Below, piece after piece: positions 1 through 9,646 of a stretch of 64,000 nucleotides of DNA. Under the pieces are notes generated by a model that was given only the letters and a program-made list of their open reading frames with translations, searched no databases and was not told where the DNA came from. The stretch covers positions 46,249-110,248 of the forward strand of contig JAHEYB010000003.1 in assembly GCA_023251805.1 (NCBI GenBank). Direction: 5' to 3'. The position numbers and the translations under genes were made by a program. Numbering within the stretch: the first letter of the stretch is position 1; each line of letters starts with the position of its first letter. This DNA is from Bacteroidota bacterium (GTDB lineage: Bacteria; Bacteroidota; Bacteroidia; 2-12-FULL-35-15).

Positions 1-2
1 AT

Positions 3-251
3 GAACAATTATATGCCAACTATAAATTATGGCCCGTTAATTACATTGCTTCTGATATTTCTAACAATACAAAAGATTTCAGCTCTTACTATACTTCCGA
101 AGAGAAAGAAAATTTCATCAATTACATCAAACAAAAAATAAGCAAACTAAAAGGTGACGAACAATCGCTGTACAACTTATTTATTAACCTATATGCAAAC
201 CCAGTTAAAGCAAAAAAATTATCGTCAGTACAAAAAATCATTTTAAATTAA
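3..251 (+). CDS. 3' end of a hypothetical protein (truncated by window start)
   Basis: Open frame from position 3 to TAA at 249-251 (EQLYANYKLWPVNYIASDISNN...SVQKIILN*), with no internal stop and no start inside the window. Confidence 0.5.
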   Translation, partial: EQLYANYKLWPVNYIASDISNNTKDFSSYYTSEEKENFINYIKQKISKLKGDEQSLYNLFINLYANPVKAKKLSSVQKIILN

Positions 252-258
252 AAGAGTC

Positions 259-909
259 ATGAAGAAATTGTGTCTTTTAATCATTGCTCAAATCATACTC
301 ATTACTGGCTCATTTGCTCAAAAAACGTTTACAAGCGCTGATGTATTTACTGAAAAAAGCATCGTTTGGTTTGGTTTAGATTTTACGCATTGCAAATTTA
401 TTGGCCAACCTACTATTCATGGTAATTTTTACAAGTCGCCCGACTTTGTAGTGAAAAATTATTTTTATGATTGGAATATGATTCCCTTGAAAGAAGGAGA
501 AAAATACGACATAGGAAAGGCATTTGACAAAAATTATATTTATTTTGATATTGACACTGTTTTGGCAAGAGGAAAAAGATACAACAGTGATAGTTTAATT
601 GCATTTTCAAATGTTTACACGCTATCTGCATATAGCTTTCAAGAAATTATTCAATCCTACAAAGGGATTGCTACAGAAGGAATTGGGATTGTTTATCTTG
701 TTGAAAGTTATAATACAATCAACGAATTGGCAACATATTATTGTGTTGTATTTGACGTAGCAACCAAGAAAATATTATTGCAGGAAAAAATTACCGGGCG
801 ACCGCAAGGAGGGACTGTAAAAACATATTGGGCAGGCGCTTTTCATGAAGCACTAGAAAAAAATGGAAAAGTATATAAGAAATGGAAAAAGGGTGCAATG
901 ATTAAATAG
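259..909 (+). CDS. Hypothetical secreted protein
   Basis: 216-aa ORF with signal peptide MKKLCLLIIAQIILITGSFAQ, ending before a terminator. Confidence 0.75.
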   Translation: MKKLCLLIIAQIILITGSFAQKTFTSADVFTEKSIVWFGLDFTHCKFIGQPTIHGNFYKSPDFVVKNYFYDWNMIPLKEGEKYDIGKAFDKNYIYFDIDTVLARGKRYNSDSLIAFSNVYTLSAYSFQEIIQSYKGIATEGIGIVYLVESYNTINELATYYCVVFDVATKKILLQEKITGRPQGGTVKTYWAGAFHEALEKNGKVYKKWKKGAMIK

Positions 910-1001
910 TTGTTGGATATTCGTAGTTGGTTGTTGGATTTAAAACAAAATGTAGGTTGAGCATTCTTCTTTTCAGAAATTCAAATACAGAATAAATACA
1001 T

Positions 1002-1036
1002 AAAAAAGCGCTCCGTAATTAACGTTGCGCTTTTTT
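1002..1036. terminator. Bidirectional rho-independent terminator
   Basis: AAAAAAGCGC ... GCGCTTTTTT inverted repeat between convergent genes. Confidence 0.75.
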
Positions 1037-1050
1037 TATGACTGTTTTTA

Positions 1051-1713
1051 TTATCTAGCAATGGCAAACTTCCCGTAGGAAATAGTATTACCATCCCGTG
1101 CAATAGTAAATGTATAAATGCCTGATGACAATCTAGAAACACTAATATCGTTTGTAATAGAGGAATGTTCCATCACCAGTTTACCAGTAATATCATAAAT
1201 CGCAATTGCAGCGTCATTTGAAAAATTGTTTTCCAAATGCAAAATATCATTACAAGGATTCGGGTAAACAGAAACGAAGGCCTCTGAAGCAGTTTCTGCT
1301 ATTTCTGTAGGTGTACAGGCTCCCGGAGGAAATGTGACAACCGAACACAATGTCATAGGTCCTGTGTAATTGAGGATAGTCGCTCCAATTTCGTAATTAA
1401 CTCCAAAGAACATAGTGTTTCCATGCGCATCAAATGTTCCACCACTTTTAATATATACCATTCCGTATGCTGCCGGACCCGCTTCGTAAATGCCCCCTGC
1501 CTCTATATGTATAAAACGAGTGCAGCACATTGCACTATCCATCAAATGACCTCCTGAGCACACAATTCCCATTGAATAAGAGGGGCCACTGGGCGGAAGG
1601 ACTAAACTACCTGATACTGTTAAATCGTAAGATGTTGCACCTGAAGTACATTGTGCATAAAAAGCGCTAGTAGAAAGGGAAACAGCAATGAATAGAGTAA
1701 GTATTCTTTTCAT
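1051..1713 (-). CDS. Secreted protein with type IX secretion C-terminal sorting domain
   Basis: Start placed at MKRILTLF (signal peptide); C-terminus 'SVYPNPCNDILHLEN...GKLVMEHSSITNDISVSRLSSGIYTFTI' is a typical type A T9SS sorting domain. Confidence 0.8.
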   Translation of the reverse strand: MKRILTLFIAVSLSTSAFYAQCTSGATSYDLTVSGSLVLPPSGPSYSMGIVCSGGHLMDSAMCCTRFIHIEAGGIYEAGPAAYGMVYIKSGGTFDAHGNTMFFGVNYEIGATILNYTGPMTLCSVVTFPPGACTPTEIAETASEAFVSVYPNPCNDILHLENNFSNDAAIAIYDITGKLVMEHSSITNDISVSRLSSGIYTFTIARDGNTISYGKFAIAR

Positions 1714-1878
1714 GTATTTGGTTTTTATGTGGTTAAAAATATCATAGCTATGAGGTTTATTTAGCTGAAATAGTTGCATGAACTATAATTTAGCATTAAA
1801 AAATTCCCCTTTTTTTCCTATTTTTACAGCTATCGTTATCGGAAATTAAAATTCAGTTATAACACTAGAAATTACAGT

Positions 1879-3924
1879 ATGAAATTAGAAAATTATGCTT
1901 CAGGCAATTGGATTTCCGGAGATGGAGAAGGACAAGCATTGTACAATGCAATTACCGGTGAGCAAATTACAACCGCAAGTAGTAAAGGTTTAGATTTTGC
2001 AGAAATGATGAACTATGCTCGAAAAGTGGGCGGACCGGCATTGAGAAAACTTACATTCCAAGAACGCGGTTTAATGTTAAAAGCATTGGCAATGCACTTG
2101 CAGGAAAAAAAAGAATCATTTTATAAAGTAAGTTGGGCAACAGGTGCTACTCGTAGCGATAGTTGGGTAGACATTGAAGGAGGAATTGGAAATTTATTTA
2201 CGTATGCAAGTTTACGAAGACAGTTTCCTAATGAAACATTTTGTTTGGATGGAGACACTGCAAAACTAAGTAAAAATGGCACTTTCATAGGACATCATAT
2301 TTGTGTTCCAAAAGAAGGTGTTGCCATTCATATAAACGCTTTTAACTTTCCTGTTTGGGGAATGTTAGAAAAAATTGCTGTCAATTTATTAGCTGGAGTT
2401 CCTGCAATTGTAAAACCTGCAACAGTTACATCCTTTTTAACAGAAGCTGTTGTAAAAGAAATTGCCGCTTCAAAAATTTTACCTGAAGGAGCATTGCAAT
2501 TGATATGTGGAAGTGCGAATGGAATTTTAGACCATGTTGAATCGCAAGACATAGTTACATTTACAGGTTCTGCAAGTACAGGAATGATGTTGAAAGCACA
2601 TCCTCGATTGATTCAAGAAGCTGTTCCATTTAATATGGAAGCCGATTCTTTGAATTGTTGTGTTTTAGGTGCTGATGCCGTTCCTGGAACTCCTGAGTTT
2701 GATATTTTTATCAAAGAAGTGCAACGCGAAATGACTACCAAAGCGGGACAAAAATGTACTGCTATCCGCAGAATAATTGTGCCTGAAAAATTAGTCGAAG
2801 ATGTTCAGATTGCCTTAGGAAAACGTTTGGCAACAACCATTATTGGCGACCCAAATGTAGAAGGAGTACGAATGGGTTCCTTGGCCGGAAAATCACAATT
2901 GAAAGAAGTTGCAGAAAAAGTGATGCAATTAGCCAAAACTCAAGAAATTGTTTTTGGTGACATGGAAAAATTTGAGGTAACAGGTGCCGATAAAAATAAG
3001 GGTGCTTTTATGTCACCTATCTTATTTATCAATAAAGATCCGTTCAAGTTTCAGGATTGCCACAATTTAGAAGCATTCGGTCCAGTTAGCACAATTATGC
3101 CTTACAAAACAATTGGAGATGCGATTGAATTGGCAAAAATGGGAAAAGGCTCATTGGTATGTTCAATAGTAACAGGTGATGATCAAATTGCAAAAGAATT
3201 TGTGATTGGAGCGGCATGTATGCATGGAAGAATTTTAGTGTTGAATGCAGATTGCGCCAAAGAAAGTACAGGACACGGTTCACCAATGCCATTGCTCACA
3301 CATGGTGGTCCCGGACGTGCAGGTGGAGGAGAAGAAATGGGCGGAAAACGAGGAGTATTTCATTATTTACAACGCACTGCCATTCAAGGTTCACCAACAA
3401 CATTAACAAACATAACCAACAATTATCAGTACGGTGGAAAATATATTTTAAACGATATACATCCATTCAAACGCTATTTTGAAGAATTGGTTATTGGTGA
3501 AACCCTACTTACTGCTAAACACAAAGTAACACTTGAAAATATTGAAGCGTTTGCTGAATTAAGTGGCGATAAATTTTATGCGCACATGGACGCTAATTCT
3601 TTAGAAGGAACCATTTTCACAGGAAGAGTTGCACACGGATATTATATTTTATCGAGAGCAGCAGGTTTATTTGTAGATGCTCCTAAAGGTCCGGTTTTAT
3701 TAAATTACGGAATTGATGAATGTCGATTTACAAAACCCGTTTATCCCGGTGCAGAAATTGGTGTTCGTTTTACTTGCAAAGAAAAAATTGACCAAGAAAA
3801 GAAATCGGAGGAGGACATCGCAAAAGGAATTGTAAAATGGATGGTGGATGTATATGATGAAACCGGTGAAACGGTTGCCATTGCAACCATTTTAACTATG
3901 GTAAAAAAGAAAAATCAAGACTAA
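1879..3924 (+). CDS. paaZ: Bifunctional oxepin-CoA hydrolase / 3-oxo-5,6-dehydrosuberyl-CoA semialdehyde dehydrogenase (PaaZ)
   Basis: 681 aa: N-terminal aldehyde dehydrogenase (FTGSASTG, GQKCTAIRRI) fused to a C-terminal MaoC-like hydratase domain. Confidence 0.93.
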   Translation: MKLENYASGNWISGDGEGQALYNAITGEQITTASSKGLDFAEMMNYARKVGGPALRKLTFQERGLMLKALAMHLQEKKESFYKVSWATGATRSDSWVDIEGGIGNLFTYASLRRQFPNETFCLDGDTAKLSKNGTFIGHHICVPKEGVAIHINAFNFPVWGMLEKIAVNLLAGVPAIVKPATVTSFLTEAVVKEIAASKILPEGALQLICGSANGILDHVESQDIVTFTGSASTGMMLKAHPRLIQEAVPFNMEADSLNCCVLGADAVPGTPEFDIFIKEVQREMTTKAGQKCTAIRRIIVPEKLVEDVQIALGKRLATTIIGDPNVEGVRMGSLAGKSQLKEVAEKVMQLAKTQEIVFGDMEKFEVTGADKNKGAFMSPILFINKDPFKFQDCHNLEAFGPVSTIMPYKTIGDAIELAKMGKGSLVCSIVTGDDQIAKEFVIGAACMHGRILVLNADCAKESTGHGSPMPLLTHGGPGRAGGGEEMGGKRGVFHYLQRTAIQGSPTTLTNITNNYQYGGKYILNDIHPFKRYFEELVIGETLLTAKHKVTLENIEAFAELSGDKFYAHMDANSLEGTIFTGRVAHGYYILSRAAGLFVDAPKGPVLLNYGIDECRFTKPVYPGAEIGVRFTCKEKIDQEKKSEEDIAKGIVKWMVDVYDETGETVAIATILTMVKKKNQD

Positions 3925-3926
3925 AA

Positions 3927-5201
3927 TTGCTATCACTCGACCAAATATCAGAAAGCTTTCGGATTGAAATCGATAAAGTTCCAGACTCAATAGAAAAAGT
4001 AAAAATAATTATTGAGTTCACGAACAATTATTTTGATACGATTGGGCCAAGATGCCTGCCATTTTTAAATGAAGCATTAGCCCTTTCAAAAAAACTCAAC
4101 TACAAATCTGGGGAAGTACTTTGTTCATGCAACTTACTATTTTCAAGATACACTAGCAATGACGTATCCAACACTGAAGTAGAAATGAATCGAATAGATT
4201 TAATGCTGAATGAAATCAAGGATGAACCATTTGAATATTCTTACGCACTTAGTTTATTTGCATACTTGCATTGGTTTAGGGGGGAATTCGACAAAGCATT
4301 TGACAGAGCATTTGATGCGCTAAAATTGGTTCATCAACTTAAAGGATTTAAAGAATCGGGCTGGATTTATTATGCACTCGGAGTCTTTTATTTTGACATG
4401 AACGACTTACCGAATTCAAAAATTTATTATTCCAAAGCTGCAGATGCTTTTCGAGAAAACAACTACGACTATGGTGTTGCAAGAGCAATAAACGGAATTG
4501 CGTCCATTAAAATAAAACAAGCAAAAGCTTCAGAAGCAGTACCTCATTTAGAAGTTGCCATCCAAACCTATCGTTTAGGTAATTGTTATGCAGGTTTATC
4601 AAGAGCATTAAACGATTTGGCTTTAGTGCAAAAAGCAGAGAAAAATTATTCCGAAGCGATTAAACTTTTCAATGAAAGTCTAATAATCAGAAAAGAAACA
4701 AATAATATTCAAGGTTTGATTACCACTTTTACTGAACTTGGAGAAATCTATCAATCTTTGGATGATTCAAAAAATGCTTTGTACAATTTAACTGAAGGAA
4801 TTAAATTATCTGAATCAGTTGGTGCAAAATACAAAAGTATTCGTTTGCATAAACTTCTTTCTGACGCTTACAAAAAATTAGATAACATACAATTAGCTTT
4901 TGAGCATTTCGAAAAATTTCATGAGCTTAAATCGCTTGTATTAGGTGAAGAGTCGGCAAACAATATCCGAAAAATGCAAACCAAATTTGAAACTGAAAAA
5001 TCTGAAAAGGAAGCAGAAATAGAACGATTAAAAAATGTTGAACTAAAAAGTGCTTACGATTTAATATCTGAGCAAAAAATGGTACTAGAGGAAAAACAAA
5101 AAGAAATCCTTGATTCCATTCACTATGCCAAACGCATTCAAAGCTCACTCCTACCTACAGACACTTATATTGAAAAGTGTCTGAATAAATATAAAAAATG
5201 A
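3927..5201 (+). CDS. Soluble TPR protein ending in SpoIIE-type linker helix (no phosphatase domain)
   Basis: TTG start 2 nt after the paaZ stop; TPR-like helical repeats, no signal peptide or TM; C-term 'VLEEKQKEILDSIHYAKRIQSSLLPTDTYIEKCLNKYKK*'. Confidence 0.8.
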   Translation: MLSLDQISESFRIEIDKVPDSIEKVKIIIEFTNNYFDTIGPRCLPFLNEALALSKKLNYKSGEVLCSCNLLFSRYTSNDVSNTEVEMNRIDLMLNEIKDEPFEYSYALSLFAYLHWFRGEFDKAFDRAFDALKLVHQLKGFKESGWIYYALGVFYFDMNDLPNSKIYYSKAADAFRENNYDYGVARAINGIASIKIKQAKASEAVPHLEVAIQTYRLGNCYAGLSRALNDLALVQKAEKNYSEAIKLFNESLIIRKETNNIQGLITTFTELGEIYQSLDDSKNALYNLTEGIKLSESVGAKYKSIRLHKLLSDAYKKLDNIQLAFEHFEKFHELKSLVLGEESANNIRKMQTKFETEKSEKEAEIERLKNVELKSAYDLISEQKMVLEEKQKEILDSIHYAKRIQSSLLPTDTYIEKCLNKYKK

Positions 5202-6700
5202 AAAAAAGTATTGCTTTCATACTGCTTTCATTATTTTTTCTTGACATTATAGCTCAAGAAAGTCCTATTGTTGATTCACTTAAAACAAGAATTAAAAAAT
5301 GTAAGACCGATAGCGCACGCTGCTATGAATTGGATGTATTAGCAAAAGAATATATGGATGTAACTCCCGATTCGGGCATCATTTATGCAAACAAATCTCT
5401 TTTCCTTGCAAAAAAAATAAAAAAATATCAATATCAAGTCGATGCCCTAGTTACTCTTGGAATTGTATACCGCGAAAGAGGTGAATACAATAGAGCCATC
5501 GACTCTCTTTTAATCGGGCTAGAAATTGCTAATAAAAATAAACTTGATAATTACTCTTATAAACGCTTATATACAACGCTAAATCTAGCTTATACCGAAC
5601 AAGGGAATTATACTGTTGGCATTGAATATGGATTTAAAGCAATGAAGATTATAGAACAGGAAGGCGACACACTTGCAATGGCCATGTCAAATAATAATAT
5701 TGCAAATACGTACTTTTTAATAAAACAATATCCCAAAGCAATGAAACATTATACCATTGCTTTAAATTATGCAACAGCTCTAAAAAATACATATGGACAA
5801 AGCTTACTAACTGGCAATATCGGAAGCGTTTATTATGAAATGGAAAAATTGGATAGCGCTAAAAAATATTTTGATGAATTTTTGAAACTAACAGAAGAAG
5901 TTGGTGATGTTCAGGGGCAAGGCTTGGCAATGGCCAATTTGGGAAGCTACTACCAAAAAATAAATCAAGGGAAAATTGCTATCGAATACCTTCAAAAAGC
6001 AGAAAAAATATTTGCTGAAATGAAAATGCAGCCGAATTTGGGCGATACATACTACAATTTAGCAACCTGTTATTTGTATCTGAAAGAATATAGAAAATCG
6101 GAATCATATGCGAAATTGTCCTTGGATATTGCCAACAAAATAGGAAGCTATCCTCACAAAGAACAAGCACATCTATCCTTAAAAAATGTATATGAAAAAT
6201 TAAACGATACCGACAAAGCCTATTACCATTACAAAGAATACATTGCAGCGAGAGATTCTATTTTCAACGAAAAAAATAAAAAAGACCAATTTAAAGCTGA
6301 GTTGGTTTATGAATACGATAAAAAAAAGTATGCTGATTCATTGAATCAAGCAGTTTTTGCAAAAATAAAAAATCAAGAATTAAGTATTGAAAAGGAAAAA
6401 ACTCAAACACAAAAAACATTCACTTATATCGCAATTGCAGCCAGCTGTCTATTGCTGATTGTTGCGCTTTATATTTTTATAAGCTACAAGAATAAGCAAA
6501 AGGCCAATAGAATCATTTCTGAACAGAAATATCAAGTGGAACTACAAAAAGAAGAAATAGAATTTCAGAAAACGGTATTGGAAACAAAAAATAAAGCAGT
6601 AACCGATTCTATTTATTATGCTAGTCGCATTCAAAAATCCTTGCTACCTACCGAAAAGTATATCGAAAGGAACTTATCCGAATTAAAAAAAGGTAAATAA
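5198..6700 (+). CDS. TPR-TM sensor ending in SpoIIE-type linker helix (no phosphatase domain)
   Basis: ATGA overlap with previous ORF; signal peptide, TPRs, TM (YIAIAASCLLLIVALYIFISY), C-term 'AVTDSIYYASRIQKSLLPTEKYIERNLSELKKGK*'. Confidence 0.85.
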   Translation: MKKSIAFILLSLFFLDIIAQESPIVDSLKTRIKKCKTDSARCYELDVLAKEYMDVTPDSGIIYANKSLFLAKKIKKYQYQVDALVTLGIVYRERGEYNRAIDSLLIGLEIANKNKLDNYSYKRLYTTLNLAYTEQGNYTVGIEYGFKAMKIIEQEGDTLAMAMSNNNIANTYFLIKQYPKAMKHYTIALNYATALKNTYGQSLLTGNIGSVYYEMEKLDSAKKYFDEFLKLTEEVGDVQGQGLAMANLGSYYQKINQGKIAIEYLQKAEKIFAEMKMQPNLGDTYYNLATCYLYLKEYRKSESYAKLSLDIANKIGSYPHKEQAHLSLKNVYEKLNDTDKAYYHYKEYIAARDSIFNEKNKKDQFKAELVYEYDKKKYADSLNQAVFAKIKNQELSIEKEKTQTQKTFTYIAIAASCLLLIVALYIFISYKNKQKANRIISEQKYQVELQKEEIEFQKTVLETKNKAVTDSIYYASRIQKSLLPTEKYIERNLSELKKGK

Positions 6701-6716
6701 ATATTTGTATCAAAAG

Positions 6717-8213
6717 ATGAAAAAAGTTTTATTATTCTGTTATTTGTTATGCACTCAGTTGCTGTTTGCACAAACAAATATTGGACTAGATACTATCAAC
6801 AGATATGATGCAGTGAAAAGTAAAACTGGAGTATGGCTGGAGGAGGTTGCGCTTGGAATGCGAATTGGAAAGTATGAATCAGGGAAAAGAACAGGCATAT
6901 GGGAAATGTATTCAAATACAGGGAGTTTAATCGGAACCGAAGCATTTATCAATGGAAAAAAAGTAAAAACAAAGGCACTAAAAGCAAAATATAGTGACAA
7001 ATCCTTTCAAAGAAAACTTGAGCTGGTAGATTCCATAACAATAGTTGCTTTGTTTAACAATCAAAAAGACATCCACCAAAAAATATCGGATATAAAACCT
7101 GTAGAAGGAGTAACAACAACAATCTATAGTATAAAACATGGTGTCGTTTCCAAAGAAGCTACATTTAATTCAGGAAATAGTACTGAACAAAAGTTCACAT
7201 TACAAAAAAACACCTACTCTTTAATTACATTTGAAAAACAAGGTTATATTTTGCAAAAAGTACTAATCGATTTCAAAAATATCGATGGATTTCCATCTTA
7301 TATATTACCATGGAAAAAAACAATACCAATAAGGCTAAACGAAAAAGTGAATACAGAGCTCTATTCTCTAAGTTCAATCTTAAATAAACCCAATCAAAAA
7401 TTAAATTTTTCTTTTTTTGATGGTCTTTACGGAGATGCCCGATATAGTTCTTATATCCAGTTTGTTGTAAATAACCTAAAAGCAACTACCAAGGATTCAC
7501 TAATTCAGTATACTGACAACAAGGTTAATCTCACCTTAATAAACGCAAAATCTTCGCTGATAGAAGCAAAATCATCATTAGAATCAAAAGAAAAACAAAT
7601 TAATCAATTAGAGGAAGATAATCTTGTGAAACAAAATGAATTGCTAAAAAAAGAAATGCTTTCACAAGCTAAACAGAAAGAAATTGAACTATTAAACAAG
7701 GATAAAGCATTGCAAAGTTTATACCTAATACAAAATCAGCAAGCGCTCAAGCAAAAGGAGCTGGAGGTTAATAAAAATGAGCAAGAATTAAAAATTGCTA
7801 ACCAGTCAAAAAAAATAAATGAAGAAGAACTGGCTAGAAAAAACTTGGAATTAGGTCATCAAATTGAACTTAAAAATCAGCAAGAAAAGGAATTGCTCCT
7901 TCAGACAAATTTGAAAAATAGTTTGCAAAAGGAAGCTAAGCAAGAGCAAATCATTAAATGGATATTTGGCGGCCTGGCGGTTTTGTTTATTTTGTTTGGA
8001 GCATTTTCATTTAATCGCTTTTTGATAACCAGAAAACAGAAAAAAATTATTGAGTTTAAAAGCATAGAAACAGAAGAACAAAAGGCGATTATTGAAGAGA
8101 AACAAAAAGAAATTTTAGCTAGTATTCACTATGCAAAGCGGATTCAACAATCCTTACTTCCTACTGAAAAGTATATTGAAAGAAATTTAAACGAATTAAA
8201 AAAGGAGAAATGA
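6717..8213 (+). CDS. MORN-like/coiled-coil TM sensor ending in SpoIIE-type linker helix (no phosphatase domain)
   Basis: ATG at 6717 (MKKVLLFCYLLCTQLLFAQ); 'GVWLEEVALGMRIGKYESGKRTGIWEMYSNTGSLIGTEAF' MORN-like unit; long coiled coil, TM, then 'KQKEILASIHYAKRIQQSLLPTEKYIERNLNELKKEK*'. Confidence 0.82.
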   Translation: MKKVLLFCYLLCTQLLFAQTNIGLDTINRYDAVKSKTGVWLEEVALGMRIGKYESGKRTGIWEMYSNTGSLIGTEAFINGKKVKTKALKAKYSDKSFQRKLELVDSITIVALFNNQKDIHQKISDIKPVEGVTTTIYSIKHGVVSKEATFNSGNSTEQKFTLQKNTYSLITFEKQGYILQKVLIDFKNIDGFPSYILPWKKTIPIRLNEKVNTELYSLSSILNKPNQKLNFSFFDGLYGDARYSSYIQFVVNNLKATTKDSLIQYTDNKVNLTLINAKSSLIEAKSSLESKEKQINQLEEDNLVKQNELLKKEMLSQAKQKEIELLNKDKALQSLYLIQNQQALKQKELEVNKNEQELKIANQSKKINEEELARKNLELGHQIELKNQQEKELLLQTNLKNSLQKEAKQEQIIKWIFGGLAVLFILFGAFSFNRFLITRKQKKIIEFKSIETEEQKAIIEEKQKEILASIHYAKRIQQSLLPTEKYIERNLNELKKEK

Positions 8214-9646
8214 AAAAAAATATTTTCTTTTCCATATTAATTGTTTTGTTGTCAAATATCACTTTTGCTCAAAAAAATAAGCGCGACTCCCTCCTTGCAG
8301 TTATTAAAATAACTTCTGTCGATACTAATAAAATAAAAATGCTCACAGCACTTTGTACTGAATATCGAATAAGTGGTGAAATGGACAAAGCTCTTCAATA
8401 CGGAAACGAAGGATTAAAATTAGCAGAAGAACTAAATTGGAAAAAAGGAGAGGCGGAAGCACTTACAAACATTGGTATTGTGCATTGGAGTACTGGAAAT
8501 TACGCCCAAGCATTAAAAAAGTATTTTGATGCATTAAAAATAGATGAAGAACTTGGCGATGAAATCAGAATTGCTACTTTATATGGAAACATCGGATTAG
8601 TGCATTGGAATCAAGGCGATTACCCGAAATCACTTACTTACTATTTTAAATCATTAAAAATAAATGAACGATTAAATAACAAGCAAGCCCAAGCAAAAAA
8701 TATAGCAAATATTGGTAACGTTTATTGGAACCAAGGTGATTTAGAGCAAGCGTTGAATTATTACTTTAAAGCTTTAAAAATTGCTGAAGAAATTGGTGAC
8801 AAAAATGGTGTATGTATCGATTTAGGAAATATCGGACTAGTATACTGGAACCAAGGAAATAATGAAGCTGCCCTAAATTACTATTTTAAAGCTTTAGCCT
8901 TGGCGGAACAATTGGATACTAAAAGTTTAATTTCTGCATGGAAAAGCAATATTGGAAATGCTTACAACTCAATGCATGAATACGATAAAGCTCTCCAGTA
9001 TTATTTTGAATCTTTAAAAACAGATGAAGAATTAGGTGACCAAGCTGGAGTTGCCACAACACTCGGAAATGTTGGCTTACTTTATTTTGACCAAAATAAA
9101 TTCCCCGAATCCAAGAAATACCTTTTAAAAGCATTGGACCTTTCCACTGCAATTGGAGCCATCTATATTCAAAAAGATCATCATCAAAGTCTAAGTAAAT
9201 TATTTGCTAAAACAAACAATTATGAATTAGCACTTATCCATTATAAAAAATACATCGCTGCCAACGACACACTGGTAAACGAAGAGAATGTAAAAAAAAC
9301 TGTGCAGTCACAAATGCAATACGAATTCGATAAGAAAGAATTACAAACCAAAGCTGAGCAGGATAAAAAAGACATACTTGATGATGAAGCCAAAAAGAAA
9401 CAACAAATTATTATTTATTTTATCACCTTCGGGCTGTTTTTGGTGCTCATTCTTGCCTCTGTTATTTTTAGAAGCCTTAAAATAAATCAACAAAAAAATA
9501 AAATTATTTCACAGCAAAAGAATGCGGTGGAAGAAAAACAAAAAGAAATATTGGACAGTATACTATATGCAAGAAGATTGCAAAACTCTTTACTACCCAC
9601 TGAAAAATACATTTCTCAAAGTTTCAATCGTTTAATAAACAGATGA
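8210..9646 (+). CDS. TPR-TM sensor ending in SpoIIE-type linker helix (no phosphatase domain)
   Basis: ATGA overlap; signal peptide; about 40-aa TPR units (NIGxVYWNQGDxxxALNYYFKALKI); TM; 'KQKEILDSILYARRLQNSLLPTEKYISQSFNRLINR*'. Confidence 0.86.
   Translation: MKKNIFFSILIVLLSNITFAQKNKRDSLLAVIKITSVDTNKIKMLTALCTEYRISGEMDKALQYGNEGLKLAEELNWKKGEAEALTNIGIVHWSTGNYAQALKKYFDALKIDEELGDEIRIATLYGNIGLVHWNQGDYPKSLTYYFKSLKINERLNNKQAQAKNIANIGNVYWNQGDLEQALNYYFKALKIAEEIGDKNGVCIDLGNIGLVYWNQGNNEAALNYYFKALALAEQLDTKSLISAWKSNIGNAYNSMHEYDKALQYYFESLKTDEELGDQAGVATTLGNVGLLYFDQNKFPESKKYLLKALDLSTAIGAIYIQKDHHQSLSKLFAKTNNYELALIHYKKYIAANDTLVNEENVKKTVQSQMQYEFDKKELQTKAEQDKKDILDDEAKKKQQIIIYFITFGLFLVLILASVIFRSLKINQQKNKIISQQKNAVEEKQKEILDSILYARRLQNSLLPTEKYISQSFNRLINR

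Noticed and set aside
8400-9150. Regular ~120-nt periodicity resembling a CRISPR or tandem DNA repeat
   Set aside because: Period and sequence match 40-aa TPR units in a continuous reading frame. Units are diverged and there are no unique spacers between identical repeats.
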